Below are positions 60,728 through 64,000 of a stretch of DNA of 64,000 bases, in pieces (the first letter of the stretch is position 1; every line of letters starts with the position of its first letter). Both the position numbers and the translations under genes were made by a program. Location: NCBI RefSeq assembly GCF_003286915.1, contig NZ_QMFY01000019.1:1-64000 (forward strand), written 5' to 3'. A model generated the notes under the pieces. That model saw only the letters and a program-made list of their open reading frames with translations, did not search any database and was not told the origin of the DNA. Origin of the DNA: Pseudochryseolinea flava. GTDB taxonomy: Bacteria; Bacteroidota; Bacteroidia; Cytophagales; Cyclobacteriaceae.

Positions 60728-63700
60728 ATGAAAAAAAAGCTTACGCTCTTCATTGCATTAGCGCTCGTCTTCATCAACACCATATATGCCCAAGAAAGAC
60801 TTTGGGGCATTTCGGATGGTGCAATTTTTTCTGTTAATAAAGATGGATCTGATTATGTGAGTACGCACCTATTAGGCAGCGGTGTCGGAACGTCCATCAT
60901 TGGTTATGCAAAAACAACGAATGGAATTATTTATGTTACCCACGACGATGATTCGGAAGAAGGTGAGGTCGGTGTATTGAATCAAGATGGTGCACGTGAT
61001 TTTTATCATCATTGGTATCTTGGGCCACGCGGCTCGGAAGGAATGACTTTCACACATGACGGTAAGGTCTACATGCCTGCACGAAGTGTGATGAGCTCAA
61101 AGATTGTCGGCCTCGGCATTACAGATCCGACAGGTTCTTTTGTCACGCGACACGGCTATAGCAATACGAGCTTCTTATCATCTGAGCCATTTCTTACCGC
61201 AACATCTGACGGGATATTTGGTGTCAGTAGTGGTACAACAGGAAACCTTGGCGGTATATTCAAACTTAGCAGTGATGCAAAAAGCATTCAGGTCATTCAT
61301 CAGTTTGTTGCAAGTTCGCCGGGCACACGTGCCACAGGTAAATTGATCGAAGGAACCGATGGGACACTTTTCGGTGAAACACTTCGTGGCGGAAAGAATG
61401 ACAAGGGAATTTATTTTAAGATCAATAAAGACGGATCTAACCTGATCAAACTTTTTGACAAAGCAGATGGTCTGTTGAATGTGCCTAATGCGCAAGGAAA
61501 GTATCAATTGTTAGTTGACTTTATTGCATTAGGGTACACACCGTTGCGCGACAGTGATGGATTTATTTTCATCAGTACGCCTACTGGTGTCTATAAACTT
61601 GCCAATGATGGTTCACCGCTATTACAAGTCACGGCGACTGCAGGGGAATTGCTTTCGTTTATTGATTCGCCGATTCAACATCACGTTAAGGTAAACAATG
61701 TCATATCTGGAGCAACGAATGTGACAACGCATGTGACATTAACACTCGATACGTTGCAGGGTGCGAATTCTTATGAAATTCAATTGAGCACAACAGCGGA
61801 TTTCAGCGGCGGCGTACAATATCAAAGACATCATGTACCCTCATTCGATTTTTCTCTTGAGGGAAGTACGACCTATTACGTTCGCGCGCGGCCGATGACG
61901 TGGCCGTACTTCGGTGCTACCGTATCGTTCACGACCGAAACGAGACCGGCTCAAATTGAAGAAAGGTTGTGGGGCGTTCGTGATGCATACGGTTTAGGTT
62001 ATTCAAGCGTCATAAGTGACAAAGTTGTGTTCTCTATGCGGAAAGATGGCTCAGATTATATCGAGCACAACACTTGGCGTAGCGAGCAAAATAATCTGAC
62101 TTCCGGTGGGTATAAAAAATTGTCGACTGGGGAAATATTAACGACAGTAGCTGAGTACAATTCTGGCGACGAGTATGTTAGTAAGATTACTAAAGATGGT
62201 GTGATAAAGCTGTTTGACGTTTCGTATATGCAAGCTTTTACGCTCGGCGCTAGCATGGTAGAACTCGGTAACGGAAGATTGGTGGGATCGGAAGCCGGAA
62301 CAGGGCCAAAATTTCATGGTGTGATAGCGTTTGCAAGCGATGGCGGATACTACAAGCAGACAAATTTTTCTTCTACGAAAGATCTCGCTGCAGATTTTTA
62401 TCTCACGTCTACATCGAACGGTGTTTATGGTGTTAGTCGAGGAGACGCAAGCAATAAAGGTTTTGTTTTCCGAGTGCGTGATGATCACAAAGGATTTGAT
62501 ATCGTCTATCAGTTCTTAGGACTAGCAGATGGAAAGCAACCTACAGGACGCATAGAGGCTGGTGCTGATAATTTTCTTTTTGGACAAACACAACGCGGTG
62601 GAAAAAATAACGCCGGGATTTTCTTCAAAGTAAAAGATGACGGTAGTGCCTTTACAAAACTATTTGATCGTGCCGATGGCGAAATTTGGAAACAAGATGT
62701 GGATGGTAAATTTTCTAGACTGTTAGATTTCATCGCTGCAGGTTATACAAATATTACAACTGACAGCGAGGGATTCTATTACCTGGGAACGCCTACTGGA
62801 ATTTTTAAGATTCGGCCGGATGGATATCCAAACGCCATAGTGAATAACGTACGTTTTGCTGAATCTCTTTCATTTGTGCCAGCCACATTCTCGCCAAATA
62901 CTTTCGTTAAAAATATTGAAGAAGGTTCGCAGGGACTTCCAACAAGCTTAACGTTGCGAACAGATTCTTTCCCTGGAACGACCACTTACATTTTTGAACT
63001 TAGCAAATCACCTGACTTTAATAACGTCGTGATTAAGCAAAGCAGCACACAAAATTTTGCCAGCGTTCAAGAACTCGATGCGAATACATTGTATTATTCG
63101 CGCGTACGTCCTTCGGCATGGCCATATTTTGGTAAGGTGATATCATTCACCACAGCACCGAGTACACCTAATAACGTTACTTCTCAACTTGCTCTCGAGA
63201 CGAATGCCAATACATTTTACGTCGACAAGAATGGATCTAACGCACTGGAGTTGGCCTATGCAATGCAAGACGAACATGATTGGGGCGGTGCGGTTCAGGT
63301 ATTGCAGCTCTCAACTGGCGAAATTCTGGCTGCACGCGGAATGATATTGTCGAAAATTTCTCAGACAGGACTCACCAAGCTCTATAATTTGGATTATGAT
63401 GAGTTTTATGGTGGACAGAAGTCATGGCTCGAAAAAGATGGCTACCTGTATTATCTAAACTTTAATATTATCGGTTCCGAATTGCACGGTGTTTCAAGAT
63501 TGAAGCTCGATGGAAGCCAACGCGAGCGGTATCGTTTCACTGTAAAGGATCTTCATCGCGGGGCGGGTCTTACTGGATTTGACACCGGTATTTACGGTGC
63601 TAACGACAATGTTGGCGATGCACCGGGATACATCTTCAAGCTCAACGACGATCTTTCGGGAATCGCGGTGATTTATACTTTCGCACAAGGTTTGAAACCT

Positions 63701-64000
63701 ATGGGAAGATTATTGAACGGCGGCGACGGTTTCATGTACGGCGTAACACGTTCTGGCGGAGATAACAACTGCGGTATTATCTATCGGGTCAAACCAGACG
63801 GTACAGCGTATCAGGTGTTACATCACTTTACCAATACGACGGGTAGGGGACCCGTTGTAGGATTGCTTCGCGGTAGCGATGGATTACTTTACGGTGCTAC
63901 GCGTATCGGTGGTGCGTCAGGCAAAGGGGTTATTTTCAGAATCCATAATGATGGCACTGGTTATGAAGTATTACTTCATTTGTCGAGCGTGGGCGGACAA
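60728..64000 (+). CDS. Large secreted GloVer-repeat protein (3' end beyond window)
   Basis: An open frame of 1091 codons that continues past the window. A signal peptide (LTLFIALALVFINTIYAQ) is followed by three similar modules of about 390-410 residues starting near residues 23, 412 and 818. Each module has beta-propeller-like segments with DG.LYG.T..GG repeats (LIEGTDGTLFGETLRGG, IEAGADNFLFGQTQRGG, LLNGGDGFMYGVTRSGG), the GloVer tandem-repeat pattern, and modules 1 and 2 end with a Fn3-like domain (SYEIQLSTTADF). Such proteins are usually exported to the cell surface, often by the type IX system. The C-terminal sorting domain would lie outside the window. Function unknown. Confidence 0.85.
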   Translation, partial: MKKKLTLFIALALVFINTIYAQERLWGISDGAIFSVNKDGSDYVSTHLLGSGVGTSIIGYAKTTNGIIYVTHDDDSEEGEVGVLNQDGARDFYHHWYLGPRGSEGMTFTHDGKVYMPARSVMSSKIVGLGITDPTGSFVTRHGYSNTSFLSSEPFLTATSDGIFGVSSGTTGNLGGIFKLSSDAKSIQVIHQFVASSPGTRATGKLIEGTDGTLFGETLRGGKNDKGIYFKINKDGSNLIKLFDKADGLLNVPNAQGKYQLLVDFIALGYTPLRDSDGFIFISTPTGVYKLANDGSPLLQVTATAGELLSFIDSPIQHHVKVNNVISGATNVTTHVTLTLDTLQGANSYEIQLSTTADFSGGVQYQRHHVPSFDFSLEGSTTYYVRARPMTWPYFGATVSFTTETRPAQIEERLWGVRDAYGLGYSSVISDKVVFSMRKDGSDYIEHNTWRSEQNNLTSGGYKKLSTGEILTTVAEYNSGDEYVSKITKDGVIKLFDVSYMQAFTLGASMVELGNGRLVGSEAGTGPKFHGVIAFASDGGYYKQTNFSSTKDLAADFYLTSTSNGVYGVSRGDASNKGFVFRVRDDHKGFDIVYQFLGLADGKQPTGRIEAGADNFLFGQTQRGGKNNAGIFFKVKDDGSAFTKLFDRADGEIWKQDVDGKFSRLLDFIAAGYTNITTDSEGFYYLGTPTGIFKIRPDGYPNAIVNNVRFAESLSFVPATFSPNTFVKNIEEGSQGLPTSLTLRTDSFPGTTTYIFELSKSPDFNNVVIKQSSTQNFASVQELDANTLYYSRVRPSAWPYFGKVISFTTAPSTPNNVTSQLALETNANTFYVDKNGSNALELAYAMQDEHDWGGAVQVLQLSTGEILAARGMILSKISQTGLTKLYNLDYDEFYGGQKSWLEKDGYLYYLNFNIIGSELHGVSRLKLDGSQRERYRFTVKDLHRGAGLTGFDTGIYGANDNVGDAPGYIFKLNDDLSGIAVIYTFAQGLKPMGRLLNGGDGFMYGVTRSGGDNNCGIIYRVKPDGTAYQVLHHFTNTTGRGPVVGLLRGSDGLLYGATRIGGASGKGVIFRIHNDGTGYEVLLHLSSVGGQ

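Noticed and set aside
1-64000. tRNA, rRNA, tmRNA or RNase P RNA genes
   Set aside because: I looked through the intergenic stretches for cloverleaf arms or rRNA-like sequence and found none that I could support by eye. A covariance search would be needed to exclude small RNAs.

Overview
The window looks like a chromosomal segment of a free-living Bacteroidota bacterium, most likely a cytophagalean related to Chryseolinea or Ohtaekwangia (inference from gene content, not from a search). Supporting signs are weak or absent Shine-Dalgarno sequences at most genes, candidate promoters of the Bacteroidota type (TTG/TTTG, about 19-22 bases, TAnnTTTG), many lipoproteins with Bacteroidota-style signals, ECF sigma/anti-sigma/beta-barrel units, TPR histidine kinases, DUF2795, DUF4905, DUF3667 and DUF4197 proteins, and a GloVer-repeat secreted protein. 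No rRNA, tRNA, CRISPR array, prophage or intact transposase was found.

Layout. 1-121: five 25-bp-period direct repeats resembling an IS21-type insertion sequence end. 0.2-4.8 kb (minus): TPR histidine kinase, MFS transporter, a 58-aa PLDc_N-like membrane protein, OmpA-like lipoprotein. 4.9-8.8 kb (plus): an SDR enoyl-CoA reductase followed by bioF-bioD-bioA. 8.8-17.4 kb: a large anchored protein, a small basic secreted protein, a cystathionine synthase/lyase, an orphan ParA with a partner, a lone 2-oxoacid dehydrogenase E2, and cinA. 17.4-24.4 kb (plus): a lipoprotein, an ECF sigma factor with a fused anti-sigma/beta-barrel partner, an FMN alpha-hydroxy acid oxidase, DUF4197 and paaN. 24.4-28.8 kb (minus): glycosyltransferase, SDR, DUF486, ettA. 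29-34 kb: DUF2795, ispD, queA, MacB-type permease, recA. 34.4-39.2 kb: aminopeptidase, a PhoB/PhoR-type pair separated by a repeat-rich 670-bp gap, and an RluA-type pseudouridine synthase. 39.4-42.2 kb: rplM-rpsI-rpsB-tsf with a clear promoter and terminator. 42.2-48.8 kb: DUF3667-kdsB-NfeD operon (minus), DUF4905-LysM-OmpA operon (plus), LemA-like lipoprotein. 48.9-53.3 kb: phenylacetyl-CoA epoxidase genes paaA, paaB, paaC and paaD with a DinB gene inside the operon and a TetR regulator next door. 53.4-57.2 kb: a second sigma/anti-sigma/beta-barrel unit, a broken glycine-rich-domain gene and a lipoprotein. 57.3-60.1 kb: PadR plus a PspC/DUF2807 membrane protein. 60.7 kb to the end: the start of a very large secreted repeat protein that runs off the window.

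How the parts connect. paaABCD and paaN, nearly 30 kb apart, supply ring epoxidation and PaaN-type ALDH functions of aerobic phenylacetate breakdown, and the TetR gene upstream of paaA probably controls them. bioF, bioD and bioA give the last steps of biotin synthesis before bioB. The two sigma-factor units carry the same three functions in different gene architectures. Points of most interest are the frameshifted glycine-rich-domain gene, the tripled UUCG-hairpin repeat between the response regulator and its kinase, the tandemly duplicated PaaB, and the fused versus split anti-sigma/barrel proteins. I did not find a clearly new defence or biosynthetic system.
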